The notes under the pieces were generated by a model. That model saw only the letters and a program-made list of their open reading frames with translations, had not been told where the DNA came from and did no database searches. DNA of 64,000 bases from Pseudidiomarina sp. Its GTDB lineage: Bacteria; Pseudomonadota; Gammaproteobacteria; Enterobacterales; Alteromonadaceae. The stretch spans positions 1 through 64,000 of the forward strand of contig JALQTK010000002.1 in NCBI GenBank assembly GCA_023260975.1, in the 5' to 3' direction. Made by a program: the position numbers and the translations under genes. Below, piece by piece: positions 32,290 through 41,719 of the stretch. Every line of letters begins with the position of its first letter. The stretch's first letter is position 1.

Positions 32290-34065
32290 ATGGCTGACTA
32301 TCGTGTTCCCCGTGAAGATATGCAATTTGTGCTGCAACAGGTCTTTCGTGTACAAGACGACTGGGCTCAATTCGCTCAATTAGCCGATTTGGATATAGAA
32401 ACCGCGGTTGCCATCATTGACGAAAGTGCCAAACTAGCGGAAAGTTTAATTGCCCCTAATGCCCGTGCTGCCGATGAACAGGGTGTGCAATTTCATAATG
32501 GGGTGGTGACCACTCCGGCCGTTTATAAAGAAAATTTTCGGCAACTAGCGCAAGGTGGTTGGGTTGGTGTGACTGCCAATCCAGAATACGGTGGCATGGG
32601 TCTACCGAAGTCTATTTCAGCGCAATACGAGGAGATTCTGTGTTCCGCTGATATCTCCTTCTCACTCTATCCTGGGTTAACCTCTGGCGCTATTATGACG
32701 CTTGATTTACATGCGAGTGACAGCCTCAAGGATACCTATTTACCGAAGCTGATAAGCGGCGAGTGGACTGGCACCATGTGCTTAACTGAGCCGCATGCAG
32801 GTACTGACTTGGGTATTATCCGCAGCAAAGCGATTCCGGCCGATGACGGCAGCTTTAAAGTTAGCGGCACCAAAATTTTTATTACCGGTGGCGAACACGA
32901 CTTAGTCGAAAATATTATTCATTTAGTTTTGGCAAAGTTACCCGACGCGCCAGCCGGGTCAAAAGGTATCAGCCTATTTTTGGTGCCTAAGTTTGTGCCG
33001 CAAGCAGATGGTCAACTAGGTGCCCGTAACGCAGTCAGTTGTGGTTCGATTGAACACAAAATGGGTATCCATGCCTCGGCTACGTGCGTGATGAACTTTG
33101 ATGGTGCCACAGGTTGGTTGATCGGTGAGCCGCATAAAGGTCTAGCGGCAATGTTTACGATGATGAACTACGAGCGTCTAGGCGTTGGTATTCAGGGTCT
33201 CGGCGCTGCCGCACGGTCATACCAAAATGCCTTGGAATATGCCAACGACCGTATCCAAGGGCGCGGTGCTAAAGCTACACGAGTTGCTAGTAAAGAAGCC
33301 GATCCGTTAATTGTACATGGCGATATTCGTCGTATGTTGCTTACTATGAAGGCTTTTGTTGAGGGTGGTCGGGCATTCTCGACCTATGTGGGACAGCAAC
33401 TAGATATTGCTAAATATAGCGATGACGACAGCCAACGCCAGCGTGCCGATGATTTAGTTCAACTACTGACACCGGTGGCGAAAGCTTTTATTACCGATAC
33501 CGGTTTGGAAACTACCATTATTGGTCAACAAATCTTTGGTGGCCATGGTTTTGTGCGTGAGTGGGGACAAGAGCAGTTAGTGCGCGATTGTCGCATTGCT
33601 CAGATCTATGAGGGCACTAATGGTATACAATCGCTTGATCTGTTGGGGCGTAAAGTAGCGGGTTCAGGTGGTCAGCTATTGCGCCCGCTACTGGACGATA
33701 TCCGTCAATTATTGGCGCAGCCAAGCCCGCAGTTAGCCAACGAATACCAACAATTAGCTGCTGCTGTGACGTTATTAGAAACAGTCACGAAGCAGATTTT
33801 AAGCCAGCTACAGAACGATGAGAATCTGATTAACAGCGTCGCTGTTGAGTATCTGCATCTGGTCGGTTACGTTTGTTACGGTTATATGTGGTTACGGATG
33901 GCAGCGGCGGCTGAGCCGTTGCAGGAGCAGCAGCCGCAGTTAGCCAGTAAAGCTAAAACTGCGCGCTTCTATTTTGCTCGTATTTTGCCGCGTATTCATA
34001 GTTTAGCTGCAACCATTAATGATGGTAGCAGTTCACTCTATCTGCACCAGCTGGGCGATTTTTAA
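32290..34065 (+). CDS. Acyl-CoA dehydrogenase (with C-terminal extension, DmdC/FadE5-like)
   Basis: A 591-residue FAD enzyme that oxidises an acyl-CoA to the 2-enoyl-CoA. It has the usual acyl-CoA dehydrogenase domains: an N-terminal helical part, MCLTEPHAGTDLG in the beta domain, FKVSGTKIFITGGEHD, and a C-terminal helical domain with GGHGFVREWG. The catalytic glutamate lies in the IAQIYEGTNGIQSLDLLGRK segment. About 130 extra residues at the C-terminus match the extension found in the 3-methylmercaptopropionyl-CoA dehydrogenase (DmdC) and FadE5-like groups, which also act on ordinary fatty acyl-CoAs. The real substrate is not decidable here. It overlaps the convergent putA stop by 4 bases within a perfect palindrome. 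Confidence 0.88.
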   Translation: MADYRVPREDMQFVLQQVFRVQDDWAQFAQLADLDIETAVAIIDESAKLAESLIAPNARAADEQGVQFHNGVVTTPAVYKENFRQLAQGGWVGVTANPEYGGMGLPKSISAQYEEILCSADISFSLYPGLTSGAIMTLDLHASDSLKDTYLPKLISGEWTGTMCLTEPHAGTDLGIIRSKAIPADDGSFKVSGTKIFITGGEHDLVENIIHLVLAKLPDAPAGSKGISLFLVPKFVPQADGQLGARNAVSCGSIEHKMGIHASATCVMNFDGATGWLIGEPHKGLAAMFTMMNYERLGVGIQGLGAAARSYQNALEYANDRIQGRGAKATRVASKEADPLIVHGDIRRMLLTMKAFVEGGRAFSTYVGQQLDIAKYSDDDSQRQRADDLVQLLTPVAKAFITDTGLETTIIGQQIFGGHGFVREWGQEQLVRDCRIAQIYEGTNGIQSLDLLGRKVAGSGGQLLRPLLDDIRQLLAQPSPQLANEYQQLAAAVTLLETVTKQILSQLQNDENLINSVAVEYLHLVGYVCYGYMWLRMAAAAEPLQEQQPQLASKAKTARFYFARILPRIHSLAATINDGSSSLYLHQLGDF

Positions 34066-34073
34066 TCGCCCAG
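34051..34073. other. perfect palindrome spanning the stop codons of two convergent genes
   Basis: CTGGGCGATT and its complement AATCGCCCAG form a 10-bp stem around TTT. Both stop codons (acyl-CoA dehydrogenase on plus, putA on minus) lie in the hairpin. No T-run follows on either strand, so it is not a classical terminator, but it would form in both mRNAs. Confidence 0.6.
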
Positions 34074-37000
34074 TGACAGTAAGGTTGCATTACCACCAAC
34101 AGCAGTAATGTTGTTGGTGCGAGTTTTCTCAGTTACAAACCGTGTTAAGTAGTGCGGGCCACCGGCTTTCGGGCCGGTACCTGACATACCACGACCACCA
34201 AACGGTTGTACACCAACCACAGCACCAACTTGGTTACGGTTGATATACACGTTACCAACTTCCATGCGGCGAGCGATATCCATGGCGAACGTTTCGTTAC
34301 GACTATGAATACCAAAGGTTAAGCCGTAGCCAGTGTTATTAATACTGCTAATAACCTGATCGAGATCCTTCGTTTGGTAACGAATAACGTGCAAAATAGG
34401 ACCAAAGTTTTCCTTCACTAACTGCTGAATACTATCTATTTCGATCGCCGTAGGGGCGACAAAAATACCGCCATCGGTATACTCAGGTAGAGTCGCGCGA
34501 GCAATTAAGCGACCGGCTTGGGTAATGTCTGCAACATGGCGTTCTAGGTTAGTTTTTGCCACACCGTCAATCACTGGGCCAACATCAGTTTCGTGTAACA
34601 TCGGGTCGCCGACTTTTAATTCGGCCATGGCGCCTTTCAGTAAATCAATCACGCGGTCGGCAATGTCATCTTGCACAAATAGCACGCGCAGCGCAGAACA
34701 GCGCTGTCCAGCGCTTTTGAAGGCACTGGCGACAATGTCGTTGACTGCTTGCTCGGGTAATGCAGTGGAATCGATCAGCATAGTATTCTGACCACCGGTT
34801 TCGGCAATCAGTGGCACAATTGCTCGAGTTCGAGCGGCCAGCGCGCGGTTGATCGCTTGTGCCGTGTAGGTCGAGCCAGTAAAGCAGACGCCACCGATTT
34901 CTTCTTGCGAGACCAAGAATGAACCAACTTCAGCGCCGCTGCCCGGAATGAATTGTAGTACATCGCCAGGAATACCTGCTTCTAGCGCCAACTGAACTGC
35001 ACGAAAAGCAATGAAACCGGTTTGTTCAGCCGGTTTGGCAATGACACAGTTGCCGGTTACCAGAGCCGCGGCAACTTGACCAAGGAAAATAGCTAACGGG
35101 AAGTTCCATGGGCTGATACAGATAAAGGTGCCACGTCCTTCGAGGAATAGCTCATTGGTCTCGCCGGTAGGGCCTGGTAATTTGGTTTCTTTACCCATGA
35201 GAATACGTGCTTGTACCGCGTAGTAGCGGCAAAAATCGACCGCCTCACGCACTTCGTCAATACCATCCTGCAGGGTTTTTCCGGCCTCAAGCGTACACAA
35301 AGCAATCAGTTCATTACGATTCGCTTCGAGCAGGTCAGCAAGCTTTTCCAGCGCTGCGGCACGCACTTCTACGTCGGTATCACGCCAGCGGCGGAACGCG
35401 GTGTTGGCAATTTGCAGGGCTTGTTCGGCTAACGCCTTATCAGCAAAACACATGCTGCCAATATGACGGCTCATATTTTGTGGGCTATGAATAGCCACTT
35501 GATGATGTGCATCAATCAGCTCGCCATTTACGATCGGACCACCTTGCCATTGACTATCGCTGTAGTGCGCCACAGCGGCGAAGAAATCATCTGCTTGTGA
35601 GTGAATGTTCATATTCAATCCTAACGAGTTTTTACGGTCACTGAAGATCTGCGCCGGCAACGGTATTTTGCTGTTATAAAAAGTAGGGTAGGCGGCAGCC
35701 GTGGTTAATGGGTGCTCGATGAGTTCAGCCACCGGCGTGTTCGGGTCTACTAATTTGTGCACAAACGAGGTGTTAGCACCGTTTTCTAGCAAACGCCTAA
35801 CCAAGTATGGCAGTAAATCTTTGTGCGCACCTACCGGAGCATAAATGCGTACGGTGGTGTTCGGCTGCTGTTCCAACAGGGTATCGTATAAATCATGCCC
35901 CATGCCATGCAGACGCTGAAATTCAAGCGCGCGTTGATGCTTATTCAAGTGCATGATAGTGACCACAGTTTGCGCATTATGGGTGGCGAACTGCGGGTAA
36001 ATCGCACCAGCGGTGGCGTCGCTAAGCAAGTAGTTAGCGCACGCTAAGTAGGATAAGTCGGTATTGGCTTTGCGGGTAAATACTGGATACGCCGGCAAAC
36101 CATGCACCTGAGAATGCTTGATTTCGCTGTCCCAATAAGCACCTTTGACCAAACGCACGGGGATCTCATCACCACCCTCGCGGGCCAGCGCAGTAATCCA
36201 ACACAGCACCGGTAGCGCGCGTTTGGAATAGGCTTGTACCACCAGCCCAAATAACGGCCAGCCTTTGGTAACGCCACTACGGTAAATTTTCTCAAATAGT
36301 TCTAACGACAGCTCAAGGCGGTCGGCTTCTTCGGCATCAATACTTACGCCAACGTTTGCTTGTTTTGCCAAGCTGACCAGCTCGATGACACTACTATAGA
36401 GCTCTTCCATGACTCGCGCTTTGTTAGCGGTATCATAGCGTGGATGCAGCGCCGATAGTTTAATTGAAATAGTCGGTCGTGGAGCCTTTGGGTTATTAAA
36501 TTTTTGCTCTGCTATACGTTGAATTGAGTTGACATAATCAGCGTGGTAGCGACGCGCATCAGCCATGGTCAATGCCGCTTCGCCAAGCATATCGTAGGAG
36601 TGGGTATAGCCTTTGTCACGGTTACTAACGCTGTTTTTAAGCGCTTCGTTAATGGTTCGACCAAGGACAAACTGCGAGCCCATGATTTTCATCGCGGTAT
36701 AGGTTGCTTGACGCACGACTGGCATACCAACACGTTTGATTAAACGACGAAATACGCCACGCGGGGTGGCCATCGGCTGACCGTTTGGATTAATCATGTC
36801 GTTGGTAAGAGCTAAGCCCCAAGAACCTGAATTGACCAGCCATGAGCTGCTTTGGCCCATGTGTTTTTGCCAATCTCCACCGCTCAAACGATCTTGAATC
36901 AAGGCATCAGCGGTTGCGCTATCTGGAATACGCAGCAACGCCTCAGCTAAGCACATAAGGATAATGCCTTCTTTGGTATCCAGGCTGTATTCCTGCAGAA

Positions 37001-37226
37001 ATGCTTCAATGCCGCCGTTGTGCGCGCGCTCGCGCACTTGCTCAACTAACTGAGCAGCTGCAGCCGTTATGGCAGCAATGCTCTGCTCATCGTTTGGAAT
37101 GAGCGTCAGCAATTGGCCCAGATAGGCATCTTCATCGACCATATAATTATCGCTAATGGCACGCTGAAGACGGGCTAGGTCAGCCCCGGCGTATTGCGTT
37201 GCAAGCACTTCACTCGCATTAAACAT
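34062..37226 (-). CDS. putA: Bifunctional proline dehydrogenase / L-glutamate gamma-semialdehyde dehydrogenase PutA
   Basis: PutA oxidises proline to pyrroline-5-carboxylate with FAD, passing electrons to ubiquinone, and then oxidises glutamate semialdehyde to glutamate with NAD. In the 1054-residue protein the proline dehydrogenase barrel spans roughly 90-470 (SIKLSALHPRYD, RLVKGAYWDSE). The aldehyde dehydrogenase part spans about 540-1020 (ISPWNFPLAIFLG, FTGSTYTAQAI, catalytic cysteine in SAGQRCSALR). E. coli PutA has about 1320 residues with an N-terminal ribbon-helix-helix DNA-binding domain. Here the protein starts directly in the barrel arm, so it should not repress its own gene. CAGGAGA precedes the ATG, and a good promoter lies upstream. 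Confidence 0.96.
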   Translation of the reverse strand: MFNASEVLATQYAGADLARLQRAISDNYMVDEDAYLGQLLTLIPNDEQSIAAITAAAAQLVEQVRERAHNGGIEAFLQEYSLDTKEGIILMCLAEALLRIPDSATADALIQDRLSGGDWQKHMGQSSSWLVNSGSWGLALTNDMINPNGQPMATPRGVFRRLIKRVGMPVVRQATYTAMKIMGSQFVLGRTINEALKNSVSNRDKGYTHSYDMLGEAALTMADARRYHADYVNSIQRIAEQKFNNPKAPRPTISIKLSALHPRYDTANKARVMEELYSSVIELVSLAKQANVGVSIDAEEADRLELSLELFEKIYRSGVTKGWPLFGLVVQAYSKRALPVLCWITALAREGGDEIPVRLVKGAYWDSEIKHSQVHGLPAYPVFTRKANTDLSYLACANYLLSDATAGAIYPQFATHNAQTVVTIMHLNKHQRALEFQRLHGMGHDLYDTLLEQQPNTTVRIYAPVGAHKDLLPYLVRRLLENGANTSFVHKLVDPNTPVAELIEHPLTTAAAYPTFYNSKIPLPAQIFSDRKNSLGLNMNIHSQADDFFAAVAHYSDSQWQGGPIVNGELIDAHHQVAIHSPQNMSRHIGSMCFADKALAEQALQIANTAFRRWRDTDVEVRAAALEKLADLLEANRNELIALCTLEAGKTLQDGIDEVREAVDFCRYYAVQARILMGKETKLPGPTGETNELFLEGRGTFICISPWNFPLAIFLGQVAAALVTGNCVIAKPAEQTGFIAFRAVQLALEAGIPGDVLQFIPGSGAEVGSFLVSQEEIGGVCFTGSTYTAQAINRALAARTRAIVPLIAETGGQNTMLIDSTALPEQAVNDIVASAFKSAGQRCSALRVLFVQDDIADRVIDLLKGAMAELKVGDPMLHETDVGPVIDGVAKTNLERHVADITQAGRLIARATLPEYTDGGIFVAPTAIEIDSIQQLVKENFGPILHVIRYQTKDLDQVISSINNTGYGLTFGIHSRNETFAMDIARRMEVGNVYINRNQVGAVVGVQPFGGRGMSGTGPKAGGPHYLTRFVTEKTRTNNITAVGGNATLLSLGD

Positions 37227-37280
37227 AGCATCTCCTGAAAGACTCGGCCGAACGGCTACAGAGGATAGATTTTGCGAGCA

Positions 37281-37308
37281 AGTATAGGGCTTTTTTGGCG
37301 CGCGTAAA
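37281..37308 (-). promoter_or_regulatory. promoter of putA
   Basis: On the minus strand TTTACG and TATACT are separated by 16 bases, matching four and five of six consensus positions. Transcription would start near 37274, giving a leader of about 48 bases before the putA ATG. Confidence 0.6.
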
Positions 37309-37389
37309 GCCTGTTTGGATAAAATTTGATAGTTGTTTTTATCGCGCTAAAGCAGCATTTTTGTTGTGACCCGCTGAGGACCATTTCAG

Positions 37390-37418
37390 TTGACCGCTTG
37401 GGTTCCTGCGAGTACCGT
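37390..37418 (+). promoter_or_regulatory. candidate promoter of ygiF-glnE
   Basis: TTGACC (five of six) is followed after 17 bases by TACCGT, a weak -10; ATAAAA lies just downstream. It sits 37 bases before the ygiF GTG. Confidence 0.4.
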
Positions 37419-37454
37419 ATAAAACATCAAAAATTGCTGTCAAAAGGACCGGTT

Positions 37455-38945
37455 GTGAGTCACGAAGCGGAACTAAAATTGCTGGTTGAGAGCAGCCAAG
37501 CTGAAGCTGTTCTAGAACTCTGTCAACAGCTGGCAAAGCCACAAAAAATCGAACAGATGGTGTTATCTAATCGTTATTTTGACACCCCTGATCTGCGCCT
37601 GCGACAAGCGGGTATTGCTTTGCGTATTCGCCGTCGTGGCGATCAACTCGAACAGACGGTTAAATTATCCGGAGTGGTGGTCGGCGGATTGCACAGTCGA
37701 CCAGAATTTAATGTTGCTATAGAGCAAGAACATCCTGATCTCAGTTTGTTTAGTCAAGATATCTGGCCGGAGGATTTTCCAGCATTTGCCTTGCAAGCGG
37801 AATTACAGGAAATTTTTAGTACTGATTTTACCCGCAGCTGTTGGCGTATTCCAAGTCAAGACGGAGTGATTGAGTTGGCGTTTGATCAAGGCGTGATAAA
37901 AGCTGGCGATCAACAACGCAGTATTGCTGAACTCGAGCTTGAAGTGCAGGGCGGAGCATTAACTGATGCGTATAAATTGGCGCGGCGTTTTATTACGCGT
38001 GTGCAGGCGCGCACTGGCACCTTGAGTAAGGCAGCCCGCGGTTACTTGTTGGCGGCAAAGACTAGCTTGGAACCGCATTCACAAACGCACTTTGTTGAGC
38101 AGTTTCCTGGCGATGATGTTGGCACTGGGTTATATCGCGCACTCACCTATGGGCTGCAGTTTTGGCAGCATCATGATGCTTGCTTAAATGAACATCCATC
38201 GGTACCGGCGGTGGCTGGTATCACTGACGGTATTCGCTTATGCAAAATGGTGCTACAGCAATTAGCCGGGCTAGAACTCGATGTCAACGACCATATTGTG
38301 CGGCTGGAGCAAATGTTGGGTCATTTGGGTTGGTTGAGTCGTTATGATGGACTTACCGAGCTCACGGCGCCCGATGGTGCTTATCACCGTGCCTTATCGG
38401 AACATCAGAAACTGTATGAGGCAATTACTGCGCAACAAAAGCACGCAGTGCAGTTAGAGTTAGTGCAACAACTGAGTAAGCGTGACGATTATCAATTAAC
38501 CTTGCTTGAGCTGGGCGAGTTATGTCAGCAGCAGCCGCGTCATCCGGAACTGATGCAATTAGCGCTTAAACCATGGGCAGCTCAGCGTTTGCGCGATGAC
38601 TGGCAGCAAGTTATCACGCTCTTTAGCCGTCACGATGAACTTCGCCCCGAGCACTATTTAAAGCATCTTCCCGTGCTGCAATCTTCATTGCAACTGGGTT
38701 ATTGCCTTGGTTACTTGTTTGCTGCCGATGACCGTGAGGCCTTTCGCGCACCGTGGCTGGATATGGTGCGCGGCATTCGTGAGATCATGGCATTGAAATT
38801 GTTGCGCGAGGCCATTAAGGATACCGATGAGGTTAATACTGATCGATTGCTGAATTGGCAAACGGTGCAATTGGAGTCATTACTGTACGCCCTTGAACAT
38901 TCGCGCCGCGCCGCCTTGAAACAAGACCCATACTGGGACGCTTAA
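37455..38945 (+). CDS. ygiF: Inorganic triphosphatase YgiF (CYTH-CHAD protein)
   Basis: YgiF hydrolyses inorganic tripolyphosphate through its CYTH tunnel domain; the CHAD domain probably binds polyphosphate. The protein has 496 residues (E. coli 433). The signature ExExK is at EAELK (Glu4, Glu6, Lys8). Further CYTH marks are RYFDTPDLRLR, ALRIRRRG, VVGGLHSRPEFN and SKAARGYLLA (ending near residue 205). A CHAD-like helical domain fills about 220-490. I take the GTG at 37455, with AGGA six bases upstream, because it starts exactly at the CYTH domain. The frame opens at 37326, but that part looks non-coding and contains the candidate promoter. glnE follows after 2 bases, as in E. coli. Confidence 0.9.
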   Translation: MSHEAELKLLVESSQAEAVLELCQQLAKPQKIEQMVLSNRYFDTPDLRLRQAGIALRIRRRGDQLEQTVKLSGVVVGGLHSRPEFNVAIEQEHPDLSLFSQDIWPEDFPAFALQAELQEIFSTDFTRSCWRIPSQDGVIELAFDQGVIKAGDQQRSIAELELEVQGGALTDAYKLARRFITRVQARTGTLSKAARGYLLAAKTSLEPHSQTHFVEQFPGDDVGTGLYRALTYGLQFWQHHDACLNEHPSVPAVAGITDGIRLCKMVLQQLAGLELDVNDHIVRLEQMLGHLGWLSRYDGLTELTAPDGAYHRALSEHQKLYEAITAQQKHAVQLELVQQLSKRDDYQLTLLELGELCQQQPRHPELMQLALKPWAAQRLRDDWQQVITLFSRHDELRPEHYLKHLPVLQSSLQLGYCLGYLFAADDREAFRAPWLDMVRGIREIMALKLLREAIKDTDEVNTDRLLNWQTVQLESLLYALEHSRRAALKQDPYWDA

Positions 38946-38947
38946 GC

Positions 38948-41719
38948 ATGGTTGCAGCCGATAAGCTTCGCTGGCTTGGTCAGATAAGTCCGTTTATTGA
39001 ACGGGTGTTGGTGCAGCAACCTGATGCGTTGGATACCCTGCAGCGGCTCGGTAGCATCACGCCAGCATCGGCCTACCTGCCACAACTGCAGGCTGCGCTT
39101 GCGGCCTGTACCGACGAAGCCAGTGCTCAGCATCAACTTCGCTGCTGGCGGCAGCGTTGGTATGCTGAACTAGCGGCTGCAGATTTGCTTGGCTTGTTAC
39201 CGTTAGAGCAAGCACTGGCGCAGCTTACAGCATCGGCCGATGCCTTTATTATTGCCGCTAAGCAATGGCTTATGCCACGCTTTATTGAGCGTTTTGGCTG
39301 TCCGCGTGATGAGCACGGGGAAGTGCAGCAGTTAGCCGTTATTGGCATGGGTAAACTCGGTGGTGGTGAACTAAACTTTTCATCCGACATTGACCTGATT
39401 TTTTGTTACGCCCAGCAAGGTGAAACTGACCATCTGCGTAAGCCGATAGAAAATGCTGTGTTTTTTACCCGTTTAGCTCAGGCATTAGTGGCTTTATTAG
39501 ACACTGTAACAGCTGATGGCCGGGTATTTCGGGTTGACCTGCGGTTGCGGCCATTTGGCCAATCTGGGCCCTTGGTGGCAAGTCTCGCTGCGTTGGAATA
39601 CTACTATCAGGAACAGGGGCGCGATTGGGAACGCTATGCCATGGTAAAGGCACGCATAATTGGTGCCACTGCGCAACAGCAAACCGAATTGCATAGCCTA
39701 CTGCGGCCGTTTGTCTATCGTCGCTATATCGATTTTTCTGCAATCGATGCGCTGCGCACCATGAAACAGTTGATTACGCAAGAAAGTAAACGGCTCGGGG
39801 TGCAGCATAATATCAAGCTGGGTGCCGGCGGCATTCGTGAAATCGAATTTATCGCTCAGGTGTTTCAGCTTATTCGCGGTGGTCAGCAGCGCGAGTTGCA
39901 AACGCAATCATTGTATAAGGCTTATGCTGCCATCGCTGACTTAGAATTACTGAGTCCCGAGGTAGTGACGCAGCTACTTGCCAGTTATGCATACTTGCGT
40001 AAAGTTGAGCATGTGCTGCAGCAAATTGACGATCAGCAAACTCAAACCTTACCAATCGACTCGCTTAATCAGCAGCGCGTTGCCCAAGCCATGGGCTCTA
40101 GCTGGCACGATTTTCTCACGACAGTGCAGCAGGTTATGGCGGCTGTGCATGCGCAGTTTCTGCAGGTGATTGGCAACGAGGTTGCTGAGGACGAAGAGGT
40201 CGGTCCGTTGCAACTGCTGTGGCAAGATATGATTGACGATGATAGCGCCCAGACAATTATTGCTGAACATGGTTTAGCTAGCGCAAATGCAGCGGCAGCA
40301 TGGCAACAGATTCAGCAGTTCCGACAGGAGCTTAGTAAGCGCGGTAGCGGTCCACGTGGTCGCAAAGCCATGGCAAAATTACTGCCGATCTTGTTACAAC
40401 GAACGTTTAGCGCTGAGCAGCCATTACTGCTTTTGGAGCGTTTGTTACAGCTACTGAAGAAGATTAGCTCGCGTACTGCATATATTGAATTGCTGTTGGA
40501 AAACCAAGGTGCGCGTGAACAACTGCTCAAGCTCTGCGCTGCCAGTCGCTGGTTGAGTCAGCATTTGGCCAGCTATCCGTTGTTACTCGATGAACTGATT
40601 GTGCCGCAGCAGCTCTATCAGTTGCCAGAGTATCAGCAATACCCGCAATTATTGGATGAATACTTACTGCGTATTCCTGAACATGAGCATGACCTTGAAG
40701 CGCAAATGAATGCCTTACGGCAAGCACGACAAGTGCTACAACTAAAAGTAGCGGCAGCAGATATTAGTGGTCAACTGGCGTTGATGAAGGTGAGCGATCA
40801 TCTTAGCTACCTGGCTGAGGCAATTATTGCTCGAGTGGTGGCATTGGCCTGGCAGCAATTAGTCGAAAAACATGGCGCTCCGCCCGGTCGAGATAGCACC
40901 AATAACGGCTTTGCAGTGATGGCCTACGGCAAACTAGGTGGTCTGGAACTGGGTTATGGCTCAGACCTCGACTTGGTCTTTATCAGCGATGCTGACTACG
41001 CCCTCGAGACCGAGGGTGCACGACCACTGGAAGTGCAGCAGTTTTATTTGCGTTTAGCGCAGCGTGTACTGCATATTTTCACCACCAAAACCATGATTGG
41101 TACGCTTTATGATATCGATCTACGGCTGCGTCCAGACGGCAAATCAGGACTTATGGTGACCCGCTTATCGACCTACGCCAGTTATCTTGAACAGGATGCC
41201 TGGACCTGGGAGTTACAAGCGCTAGTGCGAGCACGGCCAGTGTACGGTGTCAACAGCATGCAACAGCGTCTCACTGAGATACGCGCTCAGCTGTTGCAGC
41301 GCGAGCGTGATCAACAGCAGTTGCGTGAAGAGGTATTAACGATGCGCGCTAAAATGCGCGAGCATCTGCTGCATAGTAGTACCGATCAATTTGATTTAAA
41401 GCAGGGGCTTGGGGGTATTACCGATATTGAGTTTTTAGTTCAGTATCTGGTGTTACGCTTCAGCGCGCAGCATCCACAGCTGGTGCGTTACACCGATAAC
41501 ATTCGTATTCTTGAGCAAGCAGCGGCTTGTGCGGTGTTGAGTAAGCATGACGCGCAGCAACTGATTGACGCCTATTTAGCTTATCGTGCCGAGGTGCATC
41601 GTTTAGCACTGGATAATCAACCCGCCCTGACCAGCAAAACATTTAGTCAGCAACGCACTGCTGTGCAGCAGTTATGGCAGCAATTTTTTAGTGATACAGA
41701 TCAGCATCATCAAGGTTAG
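38948..41719 (+). CDS. glnE: Bifunctional glutamine synthetase adenylyltransferase/adenylyl-removing enzyme
   Basis: GlnE attaches AMP to glutamine synthetase when nitrogen is plentiful and removes it when nitrogen is short, under control of PII. The 923-residue protein (E. coli 946) has two nucleotidyltransferase domains. The first carries GMGKLGGGELNFSSDIDL (about 132-149) for deadenylylation, and the second AYGKLGGLELGYGSDLDL (about 657-674) for adenylylation. Each is followed by a helical domain, with GAGGIREIEF and GLGGITDIEF repeats. The protein is strikingly glutamine-rich. It follows ygiF by 2 bases. Its 3' end overlaps the convergent lpxL gene by 32 bases. Confidence 0.96.
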   Translation: MVAADKLRWLGQISPFIERVLVQQPDALDTLQRLGSITPASAYLPQLQAALAACTDEASAQHQLRCWRQRWYAELAAADLLGLLPLEQALAQLTASADAFIIAAKQWLMPRFIERFGCPRDEHGEVQQLAVIGMGKLGGGELNFSSDIDLIFCYAQQGETDHLRKPIENAVFFTRLAQALVALLDTVTADGRVFRVDLRLRPFGQSGPLVASLAALEYYYQEQGRDWERYAMVKARIIGATAQQQTELHSLLRPFVYRRYIDFSAIDALRTMKQLITQESKRLGVQHNIKLGAGGIREIEFIAQVFQLIRGGQQRELQTQSLYKAYAAIADLELLSPEVVTQLLASYAYLRKVEHVLQQIDDQQTQTLPIDSLNQQRVAQAMGSSWHDFLTTVQQVMAAVHAQFLQVIGNEVAEDEEVGPLQLLWQDMIDDDSAQTIIAEHGLASANAAAAWQQIQQFRQELSKRGSGPRGRKAMAKLLPILLQRTFSAEQPLLLLERLLQLLKKISSRTAYIELLLENQGAREQLLKLCAASRWLSQHLASYPLLLDELIVPQQLYQLPEYQQYPQLLDEYLLRIPEHEHDLEAQMNALRQARQVLQLKVAAADISGQLALMKVSDHLSYLAEAIIARVVALAWQQLVEKHGAPPGRDSTNNGFAVMAYGKLGGLELGYGSDLDLVFISDADYALETEGARPLEVQQFYLRLAQRVLHIFTTKTMIGTLYDIDLRLRPDGKSGLMVTRLSTYASYLEQDAWTWELQALVRARPVYGVNSMQQRLTEIRAQLLQRERDQQQLREEVLTMRAKMREHLLHSSTDQFDLKQGLGGITDIEFLVQYLVLRFSAQHPQLVRYTDNIRILEQAAACAVLSKHDAQQLIDAYLAYRAEVHRLALDNQPALTSKTFSQQRTAVQQLWQQFFSDTDQHHQG

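Noticed and set aside
39465..39743. Minus-strand frames of 60-90 codons inside glnE
   Set aside because: They are shadows of the CAG/CTG-rich glnE coding sequence and have no support.
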